Source: Algoriphagus taiwanensis (GTDB lineage: Bacteria; Bacteroidota; Bacteroidia; Cytophagales; Cyclobacteriaceae). From it: DNA of 64,000 nt. Below the pieces are notes generated by a model. That model was given only the letters and a program-made list of their open reading frames with translations. It was not told the origin of the DNA and ran no database searches. A program made the position numbers and the translations under genes. The stretch spans positions 332,780 to 396,779 of the forward strand of contig NZ_BTPE01000004.1 of NCBI RefSeq assembly GCF_036245645.1. The letters are read 5' to 3'. Of this stretch, positions 7,609 through 16,672 are shown piece by piece (the first letter of the stretch is position 1; each line of letters starts with the position of its first letter).

Positions 7609-8394
7609 ATGAGTAACCAAGCCAAAGACTGGGTCTTTTCCGACCCGAGACTGAAAAAAATGAGGCAGGATTACGCTGCATACACCGAGGAGGATTTTAA
7701 AGTATGGAAGATTCTCTTCGAAAGGCAAATGCCCAACCTTCCCAAAGCTGCCTCTAAGGCCTATTTGGAAGGGGTGAAGACGGTGAAATTTACCGCGGAT
7801 CGCATTGCCAACTTTGAGGAACTAAACGAGATCCTTTTGAAAACTACCGGATGGGCAGTTCAGGTAGTTCCCGGCCTGATTGATGACGATTTGTTTTTCG
7901 GTTTGATGAACAACAAGCGTTTTCCTTCTTCCACCTGGCTACGAAAAATGGAACAGCTGGACTACCTCGAGGAGCCGGATATGTTTCACGATGCCTTTGC
8001 CCACATGCCTTTGCTGACCAATCAGCATTATGTGGATTTCCTGGAAAAACTGAGCGGAATCGCACTTAAGCACATTCAGGACCCTTGGGCGATTCAGTTG
8101 CTGAGTCGGATTTACTGGTTTACGATTGAGTTTGGATTGATTCGCGAGGAGGGGGAACTGAGAGTGTATGGAGCAGGGATTTTGAGTTCGGCAGGAGAAA
8201 CGAAGTTTTCGCTTTCTGAGGAACCCAAACATTTCCCCTACGACGTGCGCCACATCATGAGTACCGAGTACTGGAAAGATCGCTTCCAGGATAAATATTG
8301 GGTGATCGACAGCTACGAGCAGCTTTTCAATTCCCTTCCTGAGATTGAGGAGGTTTTGGAGGAGATGCTTTCAGCTAAAGAAGCTAAGAGCTAG
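7609..8394 (+). CDS. phhA: Phenylalanine 4-monooxygenase (tetrahydropterin-dependent)
   Basis: Non-haem iron enzyme that hydroxylates phenylalanine to tyrosine using O2 and a tetrahydropterin. The 261 residues are the catalytic core without the N-terminal ACT domain of animal enzymes, as in other bacterial forms. The iron ligands are H127 and H132 in MFHDAFAHMPLL and E174 in WFTIEFGL. VVPGLIDDDLFF and NNKRFPSS form the pterin/substrate region. It heads a run of his genes and has an attenuator-like region in front. A PTPS-type pterin enzyme is encoded at 49.2 kb. Confidence 0.95.
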   Translation: MSNQAKDWVFSDPRLKKMRQDYAAYTEEDFKVWKILFERQMPNLPKAASKAYLEGVKTVKFTADRIANFEELNEILLKTTGWAVQVVPGLIDDDLFFGLMNNKRFPSSTWLRKMEQLDYLEEPDMFHDAFAHMPLLTNQHYVDFLEKLSGIALKHIQDPWAIQLLSRIYWFTIEFGLIREEGELRVYGAGILSSAGETKFSLSEEPKHFPYDVRHIMSTEYWKDRFQDKYWVIDSYEQLFNSLPEIEEVLEEMLSAKEAKS

Positions 8395-8406
8395 ACATAA
8401 GACTTT

Positions 8407-8460
8407 AGACGCTAGACATAAGACGTAGACACTAAGTCTTAATTCTTGTGTCTAGCGTCT
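8407..8460. repeat. Intergenic inverted repeat between phhA and hisH
   Basis: AGACGCTAGACATAAGAC at 8407-8424 pairs imperfectly with GTCTTAATTCTTGTGTCTAGCGTCT at 8436-8460; the outer AGACGCTAGACA/TGTCTAGCGTCT match is exact over 12 bases. A shorter CTAGACATAAGAC direct copy precedes it at 8391-8403. It is a separate family from the TTTACGATTT element and has no T-run. Confidence 0.7.
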
Positions 8461-8471
8461 TGATACTAAAG

Positions 8472-9068
8472 ATGAAAATAGCAGTAATCAAATACAACGC
8501 CGGCAATGTCCAATCGGTGCTCTACGCCTTGGAGCGATTGGGTGCAGATGCGGTGCTGACGGATGATCCGGAGGAAATCCACGCGGCGGACAAGGTGATC
8601 TTTCCCGGTCAGGGAGAAGCGAGTTCGGCGATGACCTACCTCAAAGCCCGTCAACTCGACCAAGTCATCAAGGATATCAAGCAGCCTTTTTTAGGAGTAT
8701 GTTTGGGTTTGCAGTTGCTCTGTGAGCATTCCGAAGAAAACGATACCGAGTGCTTGGGGATCTTTCCGGTGAAAGTGAAACGCTTTATTCCTGAGAATTC
8801 ACAGGAATTCAAAGTGCCTCACATCGGTTGGAATGAAATTGAAAATTTGGCCGACAATGTCTTGCTAAAGGATCTGCCTAATCCGAAGTTTCTGTATTAT
8901 GTTCATAGCTACTACGCTGAATTGAGCGAGGCTACCATTGCTACCACTCATTATATTCATGACTTTACCGCTATTCTCCATCGGGATAATTACTGGGCGA
9001 TTCAGGCCCACCCAGAGAAAAGCAGTACGGTCGGGGAGAAGTTGCTTGCTAACTTCTTAAACATTTAA
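8472..9068 (+). CDS. hisH: Imidazole glycerol phosphate synthase, glutaminase subunit
   Basis: Class I glutamine amidotransferase that feeds ammonia to HisF in histidine synthesis. The 198 residues have the nucleophile C77 in LGVCLGLQLL and the dyad H180/E182 in IQAHPEKS, with the N-terminal KYNAGNVQS and FPGQGEASS loops. I start it at the ATG at 8472, which gives the conserved MKIAVIKYNAGN beginning; an upstream in-frame extension is unlike the family. A TTTACGATTT repeat separates it from hisA. Confidence 0.96.
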   Translation: MKIAVIKYNAGNVQSVLYALERLGADAVLTDDPEEIHAADKVIFPGQGEASSAMTYLKARQLDQVIKDIKQPFLGVCLGLQLLCEHSEENDTECLGIFPVKVKRFIPENSQEFKVPHIGWNEIENLADNVLLKDLPNPKFLYYVHSYYAELSEATIATTHYIHDFTAILHRDNYWAIQAHPEKSSTVGEKLLANFLNI

Positions 9069-9070
9069 CC

Positions 9071-9198
9071 AATTTACGATGTACGATTTTTGATTTACGA
9101 GACCTTTAGGAACTTCAATCCTATTCTTCAAAGGTTGGTTCTTAATAAAAATGATTGAGGTTAATATTGAGGTCGTAAATCGTACCTCGTAAATCGTC
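9071..9198. repeat. TTTACGATTT inverted-repeat element, copy 2 (hisH/hisA gap)
   Basis: About 128 bases between hisH and hisA. The left end reads AATTTACGATGTACGATTTT then TGATTTACGA. The right end has TCGTAAATCGTA then CCTCGTAAATCGTC, complementary to the left end. Inner GAACTTCAATC and GATTGAGGTT also pair. It starts 2 bases after the hisH stop. Confidence 0.85.
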
Positions 9199-9240
9199 AA
9201 TATTTCCAAATCTTCTAATTTCCCAATCCACCAATCCAAA

Positions 9241-9954
9241 ATGTTCATAATCCCAGCAATCGACCTTATCGGAGGCAAGTGCGTTCGCCTCAGTCAGGGT
9301 GACTACAGCAGCAAAAAAGAATACCATGACGACCCACTCGAAATGGCCAAGCGTTTTGAAGGCGCTGGAATCACAAGATTGCACTTGGTGGATCTCGATG
9401 GCGCCAAGGCTAAAAAAATCGTCAATGGAGCTGTTTTGGAACGAATTTGTGCTGGAACGAGTCTTCAGGTGGATTTTGGAGGAGGAATTCAAGCCGATGA
9501 GGAGATCGAAAAAGCCTTTGCCCTTGGAGCCAAGCAAGTGACGGGAGGAAGTATTGCAGTAAAAAATCCGGGTTTATTCGATGAATGGATCACGAAGTAC
9601 GGTTCGGAGAAAATCATTTTGGGCGCCGATGCCAAAAACAAGAAAATTGCCGTCGGAGGATGGGAAGAGACCACTTCGGTGGAGTTGATTCCTTTTATCA
9701 AAAGCTATTTCGAAAAAGGAATCCGCTATGTGATCTGCACCGATGTAGCCAAAGACGGCTTGCTTCAAGGGCCTTCGGTGGATCTTTATCGCGAGATTTT
9801 GCAGGAAATTCCTGAGTTGAAATTGATTGCCAGTGGAGGAGTGTCCTCGGTAAAAGACCTTGAAGAGCTAGAGAAAGTCGGAGTTTACGGAGCGATTGTG
9901 GGAAAAGCTTACTACGAGGGAAGAGTGACGCTGGAGGAATTGGCAGCCTTTTAA
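9241..9954 (+). CDS. hisA: ProFAR isomerase (HisA)
   Basis: Isomerises ProFAR to PRFAR, the substrate of HisFH. The 237-residue half-barrel-duplicated TIM fold has catalytic D8 in IPAIDLIGGK and D130 in ILGADAKN, plus VDFGGGIQ (phosphate site 1) and IASGGVSS (phosphate site 2). The length is normal. It is flanked on both sides by copies of the same intergenic repeat family. Confidence 0.97.
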   Translation: MFIIPAIDLIGGKCVRLSQGDYSSKKEYHDDPLEMAKRFEGAGITRLHLVDLDGAKAKKIVNGAVLERICAGTSLQVDFGGGIQADEEIEKAFALGAKQVTGGSIAVKNPGLFDEWITKYGSEKIILGADAKNKKIAVGGWEETTSVELIPFIKSYFEKGIRYVICTDVAKDGLLQGPSVDLYREILQEIPELKLIASGGVSSVKDLEELEKVGVYGAIVGKAYYEGRVTLEELAAF

Positions 9955-10085
9955 TTTACGATTTAGGATTTTTGATTTACGACGTTATTCTGAACTTCAA
10001 TCATTAAAAAGGAAATCCTAACCTTTGGATTTCAAGTTTGAGGATTCTTGAAATCTCGTAAATCGTCATTCGTAAATCGTAAATC
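9953..10085. repeat. TTTACGATTT inverted-repeat element, copy 3 (hisA/hisF gap)
   Basis: About 133 bases, beginning at the hisA stop codon. Left end AATTTACGATTTAGGATTTT then TGATTTACGA; right end TCGTAAATCGTCATTCGTAA then ATCGTAAATC. Inner GAACTTCAATC faces TTGAGGATTC. The family shows the same arms in all five copies with a variable centre. Confidence 0.85.
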
Positions 10086-10136
10086 TTCCACCATCGAACT
10101 CCGAATATTGAATAATGAAGTTTTGAAAATCAAATC

Positions 10137-10892
10137 ATGCTGACTAAAAGAATCATCCCCTGCCTTGACATCAAAGACGGACGCACCGTCAAGGGAGTCA
10201 ACTTTGTCCAGCTTCGAGACGCCGGGGATCCGGTGGAGTTGGCGAAAATCTACTCGGACGAGGGCGCGGACGAATTGGTCTTTTTGGATATCACAGCCAC
10301 CGTCGATAAAAGAAAAACCCTCGCCGAACTCGTAACCAAAGTGGCCAAGGCGATCAATATTCCATTTACCGTGGGCGGAGGTATTTCCACTGTGGAAGAT
10401 GTGAAGGTCCTTTTGGCAGCAGGTGCTGACAAGATTTCCATCAATTCCGCGGCAGTAAAAAATCCCGGAGTGATCGACGAAATGGCCAAGGAATTTGGTT
10501 CGCAGTGTGTCGTGGTCGCGATTGATACCCGGAATGTGGATGGGATAGATTTTGTCCATACGCATGGGGGAAGAAAACCAACTTTGCACCGCACTCAAGC
10601 TTGGGCTCAGGAAGTGGCCGATCGAGGAGCGGGTGAGATTTTGCTTACTTCCATGGACCACGATGGGACCAAGTCAGGCTTTGCTAATGAATTGACAGCG
10701 GAGATATCCTCAGCCTTGTCCATTCCTGTAATTGCTTCCGGAGGAGCGGGAAATATGCCCCATTTCAGGGATGTGTTTACCTTTGGAAAAGCAGATGCAG
10801 CTTTGGCAGCGAGTATTTTCCACTTCAAGGAAATCGGAATCCCTAAACTCAAGTCTTATTTGATTGGAGAGGAGATTAGTATTAGAAAGTAA
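10137..10892 (+). CDS. hisF: Imidazole glycerol phosphate synthase, cyclase subunit
   Basis: Uses ammonia from HisH to convert PRFAR to imidazole glycerol phosphate and AICAR. The 251-residue TIM barrel has catalytic D11 in IIPCLDIKDG and D130 in VVAIDTRNVDG, FTVGGGIS, and SMDHDGTKSGF near the C-terminal half. It is full length. It lies 182 bases after hisA and 198 bases before hisIE, with repeat elements in both gaps. Confidence 0.98.
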   Translation: MLTKRIIPCLDIKDGRTVKGVNFVQLRDAGDPVELAKIYSDEGADELVFLDITATVDKRKTLAELVTKVAKAINIPFTVGGGISTVEDVKVLLAAGADKISINSAAVKNPGVIDEMAKEFGSQCVVVAIDTRNVDGIDFVHTHGGRKPTLHRTQAWAQEVADRGAGEILLTSMDHDGTKSGFANELTAEISSALSIPVIASGGAGNMPHFRDVFTFGKADAALAASIFHFKEIGIPKLKSYLIGEEISIRK

Positions 10893-10907
10893 TTGAGGTT
10901 GATTGAA

Positions 10908-11056
10908 AGATATGCTTCGCGAGATAAGACTGGAGATATACTTCGTGAGATAGAAAAAAAGATAAAATATAAAAGGGGGCTGAATTGTGCTTTAAGCTGA
11001 CGGCAATACAAAATATTGGCTTTAGCCATATCTTAAAATTATCTGCGCAGCTATCT
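10908..11056. repeat. Composite direct and inverted repeat between hisF and hisIE
   Basis: Two 19-base direct copies, AGATATGCTTCGCGAGATA at 10908-10926 and a copy with two changes at 10934-10952, are spaced 26 bases apart. A partial inverted copy (TATCTGCGCAGCTATCT) lies at 11040-11056. TGGCTTTAGCCA between them is a small palindrome. The arrangement gives a long imperfect hairpin, a fourth unrelated repeat type in the trp/his gaps. Confidence 0.6.
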
Positions 11057-11090
11057 TTTTTCAGAAAATGAAATAAAAATTCGAATTACC

Positions 11091-11687
11091 ATGAACATCG
11101 ACTTTACAAAAATGAACGGCCTTGTTCCGGCTATTGTCCAGGATGCCTTAAGCGGAAAAGTCCTGATGCAGGGATTTATGAATGCCGAGGCATTGGCTAA
11201 AACGCAGGAAACCGGGATGGTGACTTTTTTCTCCCGAAGTAAAAACCGACTTTGGACTAAAGGCGAGACTTCTGGCAATTTTATGGAGTTGGTGTCGATG
11301 AAGGAAGATTGTGACGGAGATTCCATTTTGATCCAAGCCAATCCAAGAGGCCCTGTTTGTCATACTGGAACCGATACTTGTTGGGGAGAGGAAAATGCTT
11401 CGAAAACCGGCTTTATCGACCAACTTCGCGCGATCATCAAAGACCGTAAAAACAACCCTTCCGATAAATCCTATACCGCTTCCCTTTTTGCCAAAGGAAT
11501 CAATAAAGTCGCCCAAAAAGTAGGAGAGGAAGCGGTAGAAATCGTCATTGAAGCCAAGGATGACAATAAGGAGCTTTTCTTGGGAGAGGCGGCCGATTTG
11601 CTTTTTCACTACCTCGTCCTGTTGGAAGCCAAAGGTTACGAACTCGATGAAGTGATGGAGGTGTTGATTCAGCGACATAAAAAATAA
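11091..11687 (+). CDS. hisIE: Bifunctional phosphoribosyl-AMP cyclohydrolase / phosphoribosyl-ATP pyrophosphatase
   Basis: Catalyses two early histidine steps in one 198-residue protein. The HisI domain (~1-105) shows FFSRSKNRLWTKGETSGN, DCDGDSILI and GPVCHTGTDTCW with the metal-binding acids and cysteines. The HisE domain (~108-198) shows KGINKVAQKVGEEAVE and EAADLLFHYLVLL. It is the last his gene here; hisG, hisD, hisC and hisB are not in the window. A strong terminator starts at its stop codon. Confidence 0.97.
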   Translation: MNIDFTKMNGLVPAIVQDALSGKVLMQGFMNAEALAKTQETGMVTFFSRSKNRLWTKGETSGNFMELVSMKEDCDGDSILIQANPRGPVCHTGTDTCWGEENASKTGFIDQLRAIIKDRKNNPSDKSYTASLFAKGINKVAQKVGEEAVEIVIEAKDDNKELFLGEAADLLFHYLVLLEAKGYELDEVMEVLIQRHKK

Positions 11688-11709
11688 GCCCGGATTTTTG
11701 TCCGGGCTT
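11686..11709. terminator. Terminator between hisIE and the S41 protease gene
   Basis: Perfect 9-bp stem AAGCCCGGA/TCCGGGCTT with loop TTTTTG, located between convergent genes, so it can serve either strand. It overlaps the hisIE stop codon. Confidence 0.75.
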
Positions 11710-11725
11710 GAGCCTCTATATTTTT

Positions 11726-13045
11726 TCAATAGGCAGGAAACTCCTGTTCCAAGCCTTTAAATCCGTCAATCATTTCCCAAACGGGCTTGTAGTATGTATT
11801 GGCCCATCTTCCACTGACTCCACCATCCTGGATATATTGTAAGGCGGCTGCAAGTCGAAGATCACGTGGATCTCCCCAATTGAATTCGGGACTGTCACCC
11901 ACTCTGAAATTAGCGGGGAAACCTTCAAAATACTCGGCTTTTCCCTGGGAGTTTGCGATTGCAAAAGTGATGGGGACTAACTCGACATTGTTGGTTTCTA
12001 AAGTTCGGCTATAGCGGGAGAGCGGAAATGAGCCTACAGGCTTCCCGAATGTATTGTCCCCGATCAGCACCACTTCCATGTAGGGTTCAAGGCTGTTGAT
12101 AACCAATTCGGACGCAGAGGCAGACCCTCTTGAGGTGATGAAAATGACCCTATTGAGTGCGAGATTTCCTATTTTGTTGAAATTCTCGGTTTCATTTAAG
12201 CTGAACTTCAGGGAATTGAGCTTGTTGGTGTACATCACTTTTCCGGTATTGGAGCTTTGGATCAGATAATTGAGAATCTGCTCGGCAACTGCTACAGAAC
12301 CGCCTCCATTGTATCTCAGATCGATAATAAGCTCATTTATGCCCTGATTTTGGAAAAACTCCATGGAATTCTGCACTTCCTGACTACGGGTTGGAGAAAG
12401 TCCGGCGGTTGCCCGAAAGCTCTGATAAGCCCAATAGCCCACTTTTTTTCCTCCTTCTTCGAAAACCCTTCTGTCCAACACTGAATTGGACTGATACTCT
12501 GCTTTCACATTGGTTCGGGTAGTTGTAGTTCCGTCAGGAAGTCGAAAGGTAAAGGAATTGGAAATGCCCGGGTCAGATGGACCTAACTGGAAGTCATACC
12601 CTCCTGAGGAGGTTTTATAAGATGCGATTGGCTTTCCGTTGATTTCGATGATTTCCCAACCTCTTTCCCAGCCGTCTTTTCCTGCAGGGGCTTCCTTGAA
12701 AACAAAGGAAACAAATAGCCTCTCCTCAGCAGTGAAGGCAAATCCAAATCCATGACCGGCATTGCGCCCTACGAAAGAATTGTTGAATGCTTGCTGAGTA
12801 GTCAAATAAGAAAACCTATCCAGAGGCTTGAAAATAATGGCATCCAGAAGATCTTCATTGCTTTCATATTGGGCTAAATCAACCGAAGTGGGTAATTCCA
12901 GATTCCAGAAATACCACTCTCGCATGACATCCACAATGGCCTTTTTTACTTCCTGTCCAGGAACAACCGGTGTCGGAGCTTCTTCGGTATCACAAGCCCA
13001 AACCCCCAACAAAACCCATACAAATAACCAATTGAGCTTTTTCAT
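11726..13045 (-). CDS. S41 family C-terminal-processing peptidase, lipoprotein
   Basis: Predicted periplasmic, lipid-anchored serine protease of the tail-specific/CtpA family, 439 residues. The signal peptide ends in a lipobox with Cys18 (VLLGVWAC). A PDZ-like domain follows (GFGFAFTAEERLF to GWEIIEINGKPI), then the S41 domain with LIIDLRYNGGGS. The catalytic Ser lies in SRGSASASEL near residue 310 and the catalytic Lys in FGKPVG near 336. The substrate is unknown. It is convergent with hisIE and followed upstream by a short Dabb-type gene on the same strand. Confidence 0.88.
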   Translation of the reverse strand: MKKLNWLFVWVLLGVWACDTEEAPTPVVPGQEVKKAIVDVMREWYFWNLELPTSVDLAQYESNEDLLDAIIFKPLDRFSYLTTQQAFNNSFVGRNAGHGFGFAFTAEERLFVSFVFKEAPAGKDGWERGWEIIEINGKPIASYKTSSGGYDFQLGPSDPGISNSFTFRLPDGTTTTRTNVKAEYQSNSVLDRRVFEEGGKKVGYWAYQSFRATAGLSPTRSQEVQNSMEFFQNQGINELIIDLRYNGGGSVAVAEQILNYLIQSSNTGKVMYTNKLNSLKFSLNETENFNKIGNLALNRVIFITSRGSASASELVINSLEPYMEVVLIGDNTFGKPVGSFPLSRYSRTLETNNVELVPITFAIANSQGKAEYFEGFPANFRVGDSPEFNWGDPRDLRLAAALQYIQDGGVSGRWANTYYKPVWEMIDGFKGLEQEFPAY

Positions 13046-13089
13046 AAGATGTAATTTGTTCGATTAACGAAGTAAAGTGTGAAAAAGGT

Positions 13090-13482
13090 TTAGATGGCTA
13101 TATCGTAAACCTTAACTGTCTTCCACATTGCAGAATATTTTTGGATAAACTCCAAATGTAAAGGGTCTGTTTGATAGGCAGCCTGGGCCTCGAGAGAATC
13201 GAAAAAAAGCGTACAAGAAACGTGGAAACTATGATCCACTACATCTCTTTTTTCCGTGGGTGCAGGCGTACCCATGATAAATTTAGAGACGTCCTTACAT
13301 CGTCCGAGCATAGGGGCAGCATCTGTCATAAATTCTTTTAAATCGGATTCTTTGTGTAGCCAGAAGTAAACCTGGTGAATAAGTGGTTGAGCCATGGATT
13401 TGGAATAGGTAAAATGAATTGGAAATAAGGAACCAGCACCTGCCATTCCCAAAGACTGTAAGACTTTTCTTCTAGAAGTCAT
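13090..13482 (-). CDS. Dabb (stress-responsive A/B barrel) protein with Tat-like signal
   Basis: 130 residues. The start MTSRRKVLQSLGMAGAGS is a twin-arginine signal followed by a hydrophobic stretch, so export in folded form is likely. The rest, from LIHQVYFWLHKES through HSFHVSCTLFFDSLEA, fits the small dimeric alpha+beta barrel of the Dabb family. The function is unknown. It lies 44 bases upstream of the S41 protease on the same strand, possibly co-transcribed. Confidence 0.75.
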   Translation of the reverse strand: MTSRRKVLQSLGMAGAGSLFPIHFTYSKSMAQPLIHQVYFWLHKESDLKEFMTDAAPMLGRCKDVSKFIMGTPAPTEKRDVVDHSFHVSCTLFFDSLEAQAAYQTDPLHLEFIQKYSAMWKTVKVYDIAI

Positions 13483-13615
13483 GTATTTTGATGATTGATA
13501 TTAGCTTTTTGAATAGGTATATCGGAAGCGATTTTAAAGATAAAAATTTAAATTGCTATTCTCTTATTGGACCGTTTTAGCTTTTTCAATTGAGCTGTTT
13601 TTATAAAATATAATT

Positions 13616-14602
13616 ATGAACTATCGAGTTCTTGGAAAAACAGATTGGCAAGTCTCAGAAGTAGGCCTCGGTACCTGGCAGGTTGGAGGTGGCTGGGGAA
13701 GTGCTTTTGAGCCCAAAAAAGCGAACCAAATTTTGCATACTGCCTTTGACTTGGGAGTCAACTTTGTGGATACCGCAGATGTGTATGATGGTGGCTTGAG
13801 TGAAGCTGCTGTAGGAAAGGCTGTCCGTGAAAGGGGGGAGAAAATCTTCATTGCCACTAAGTGTGGACGGAGAATTCAGCCTCATGTCAATGAAGGCTAT
13901 ACTCCGGAGCGACTGAGGAAGCATGTGGAGGATAGCCTACGGAATCTTGGGGTAGAACAAATCGATTTGATTCAACTTCATTGCCCGCCTGGACCGGTTT
14001 ATTTAAGAAGTGAAATTTTCTCGCTTTTTGAAGATTTGAAAAGAGAGGGGAAAATTGCCGCAATGGGAGTGTCTGTGGAGCGGATCAATGAAGCCATGAC
14101 TGCGATGAAGTACGATATTGTTTCGACAGTTCAGATCATTTTCAACCTTTTTCGTCAGCGGCCAGCCGAGGTCTTTTTCCGACATGCCAAAGTAAACAAT
14201 GTGGGATTGATAATCCGGGTACCTTTGGCAAGCGGTTTATTGACAGGAAAAATCACAAGAGACACTCATTTCTCCAGGGATGATCACCGGTATTTCAATC
14301 GGGAGGGGAAGGCATTTGACAAGGGAGAGACCTTCTCCGGTGTTCCTTTGGATAAGGCATTTCCCGCTTTGGAAGAATTGAAAGGGAAGTTTTCTGGAAA
14401 TGAGGAATTAGCCCTGCAAGCCCTTCGATGGATACTGATGTTTGAAGAAGTGGGTACAGTAATCCCCGGTGCTTCTTCCCCGGAGCAGGTAGTCAATAAT
14501 GTGCAAGCTGCCAATCTTCCATTACTCTCAGAAAGTCAAATGAAATCGGCTCAAACAGTCTACGAGAAATACATCAAAGAGGAAGTTCATGGCAATTGGT
14601 GA
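13616..14602 (+). CDS. Aldo/keto reductase
   Basis: NADPH-dependent oxidoreductase with a TIM barrel, 328 residues. The catalytic tetrad is visible: D52 and Y57 (VDTADVYDGG), K82 (IATKCGR), H122 (LIQLHCPP). The C-terminal GTVIPGASSPEQ is the cofactor-binding end. The sequence is closest to the bacterial YajO/Tas-like group of short aldo/keto reductases; the substrate cannot be told. It ends in a bidirectional terminator shared with typA. Confidence 0.88.
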   Translation: MNYRVLGKTDWQVSEVGLGTWQVGGGWGSAFEPKKANQILHTAFDLGVNFVDTADVYDGGLSEAAVGKAVRERGEKIFIATKCGRRIQPHVNEGYTPERLRKHVEDSLRNLGVEQIDLIQLHCPPGPVYLRSEIFSLFEDLKREGKIAAMGVSVERINEAMTAMKYDIVSTVQIIFNLFRQRPAEVFFRHAKVNNVGLIIRVPLASGLLTGKITRDTHFSRDDHRYFNREGKAFDKGETFSGVPLDKAFPALEELKGKFSGNEELALQALRWILMFEEVGTVIPGASSPEQVVNNVQAANLPLLSESQMKSAQTVYEKYIKEEVHGNW

Positions 14603-14659
14603 GTTGCCAGGTGAGCTAATTTTACCCGCTAAATAAACAAAATTGAATAGGCCCTAAAA

Positions 14660-14690
14660 ACAAGAAACCTCCAAATCGGAGGTTTCTTGT
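14660..14690. terminator. Bidirectional terminator between aldo/keto reductase and typA
   Basis: Perfect 13-bp stem ACAAGAAACCTCC / GGAGGTTTCTTGT with loop AAATC. It sits between convergent genes, with T-rich sequence on the plus side and A-rich on the other. It is one of the strongest hairpins in the window. Confidence 0.85.
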
Positions 14691-14699
14691 TTTCTAATA

Positions 14700-16505
14700 T
14701 TAAGCTTCTTTTTTAGCCATTCTTGCTCTTTCGTTCTCATCCAAATAGATTTTTCTCATTCGGATAGATTTTGGAGTGATTTCCAGGTATTCATCCTTTT
14801 GGATGTATTCCATGGATTCTTCCAGAGAGAATCTCTTAGGAGGAGCAATTCTTACGTTGTCATCTGACCCGGAAGCACGCATGTTAGTCAGTTTCTTTCC
14901 TTTCTGCACATTCACTACCAAGTCATTATCTCTAGAGTGCTCACCGATTACCTGACCGGTATAGAGTTCGTCTCCCGGCTCGATAAAAAAGATTCCACGG
15001 TCCTGAAGCTTGTCAATCGCATAAGCAGTACATTGACCGCCTTCCATGGAGATCAATGAACCGTTGATTCGGCCTGGGATAGGACCTTTGAAAGGCTCAT
15101 AAGCAGTGAATCTGTGATTCATAATCGCTTCACCCTGTGTGGCGGTAAGCACGTTATTTCTCAAACCGATCAGACCTCTGGAAGGAATCTTGAACTCCAA
15201 GTGCTGAAGATCACCTTTTGGCTCCATGATCAAAAGTTCACCTTTTCGTTGTGTAGCCAATTCGATCACTTTTCCGGCTGTTTCCTGCGGTACGTCTACT
15301 ACCAAGGTTTCGATCGGCTCGCATTTTACTCCGTCGATTTCCTTGAAGATTACCTGTGGCTGACCTACCTGAAGCTCGTATCCTTCTCTTCTCATGGTCT
15401 CGATCAAGACAGACAAGTGAAGAATGCCTCGGCCATAGACCAAGAATCGGTCTTCAGAATCCGTAGGCTCTACCCGTAGCGCAAGGTTTTTCTCAGTTTC
15501 CTTCATCAATCGGTCTCTCAGGTGACGGGAAGTCACAAACTTTCCTTCTTTTCCGAAGAAAGGAGAGTTGTTGATCGTGAAGAGCATGTTCATCGTAGGT
15601 TCATCGATGGCAATACGAGGAAGCGGCTCAGGATTTTCCACGTCTGCGATGGTGTCTCCGATTTCAAAGTCTTCGATGCCGGTCACTGCACAGATGTCCC
15701 CGGCAGTTACGGTCTGTACTTTGTTTTTCCCAAGACCTTCAAAGGTATGAAGCTCTTTTACTCTCATTTTCTTGATGGATCCATCCGCTTTGCAAAGGGC
15801 GATTTGCTGGTTTTCTGAGATGGTGCCTCTTGCTACTCTACCGATGGCAATCCGGCCCACGAAGCTGGAGTAATCCAAGGAGGTGATTTGCATTTGAAGA
15901 GTTCCTTCGGAGATTTTTGGAGCAGGGATATATTCCAAGATCGCATCCAAAAGCGGTAGGATGGAGTCCGTTGGGTTTTTCCAATCCGGTCCCATCCAGT
16001 TTTGCTTGGCAGAACCATAGAGGGTGTGGAATTCCAATTGTTCTTCAGTAGCATCCAAGTTGAACATCAACTCAAAAACTGCCTCATGAACTTCATCAGG
16101 GCGACAGTTTTCTTTGTCTACTTTATTTACTACCACGATAGGGGTAAGGCCAAGAGCAAGCGCTTTGCCCAATACAAATCGGGTCTGCGGCATAGGTCCT
16201 TCGAAGGCATCCACCAAAAGGATTACCCCATCGGCCATTTTCAATACCCGTTCCACTTCACCGCCAAAGTCGGCGTGACCTGGAGTGTCGATGATGTTGA
16301 TTTTGTGGTCTTTGTAGCGTACAGATACGTTTTTGGAAAGAATGGTGATGCCGCGTTCACGTTCCAGGTCGTTGTTGTCGAGAATCAGGTCGTCGAATTG
16401 CTGATTTTCTCTGAAGATTTTTGAAGCGTGGATGATCTTATCCACGAGGGTTGTTTTACCGTGGTCAACGTGAGCGATGATCGCGATATTCCGAATATTC
16501 TGCAT
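14700..16505 (-). CDS. typA: Ribosome-associated GTPase TypA/BipA
   Basis: Translational GTPase that acts on the ribosome in stress and low-temperature growth and in 50S assembly. The 601 residues are full length: P-loop AHVDHGKTT (10-18), DTPGHADFGGE (G3), VVNKVDKEN (G4), followed by the EF-G-like domains and the BipA-specific C-terminal domain (GRGILHLSVL, PSRGLIGLRN, NVQKGKKLTNMRASG). It is a single gene, convergent with the aldo/keto reductase and divergent from the BASS transporter. Confidence 0.97.
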   Translation of the reverse strand: MQNIRNIAIIAHVDHGKTTLVDKIIHASKIFRENQQFDDLILDNNDLERERGITILSKNVSVRYKDHKINIIDTPGHADFGGEVERVLKMADGVILLVDAFEGPMPQTRFVLGKALALGLTPIVVVNKVDKENCRPDEVHEAVFELMFNLDATEEQLEFHTLYGSAKQNWMGPDWKNPTDSILPLLDAILEYIPAPKISEGTLQMQITSLDYSSFVGRIAIGRVARGTISENQQIALCKADGSIKKMRVKELHTFEGLGKNKVQTVTAGDICAVTGIEDFEIGDTIADVENPEPLPRIAIDEPTMNMLFTINNSPFFGKEGKFVTSRHLRDRLMKETEKNLALRVEPTDSEDRFLVYGRGILHLSVLIETMRREGYELQVGQPQVIFKEIDGVKCEPIETLVVDVPQETAGKVIELATQRKGELLIMEPKGDLQHLEFKIPSRGLIGLRNNVLTATQGEAIMNHRFTAYEPFKGPIPGRINGSLISMEGGQCTAYAIDKLQDRGIFFIEPGDELYTGQVIGEHSRDNDLVVNVQKGKKLTNMRASGSDDNVRIAPPKRFSLEESMEYIQKDEYLEITPKSIRMRKIYLDENERARMAKKEA

Positions 16506-16672
16506 GGTTTGCCTAATTGAAGGCGCAAAAGTAAGAATTTAATTTGGGAGTAAGGTTATCGCCCCATGAAGTTTCTGAATTCCCAAAAGTGCAATTGACA
16601 GAGACTTACCTGATTTGCTACTTGTCCAAATTCCAAAAATGATGCTTTTTTAAGGGCTCAAACTCTTCATCC

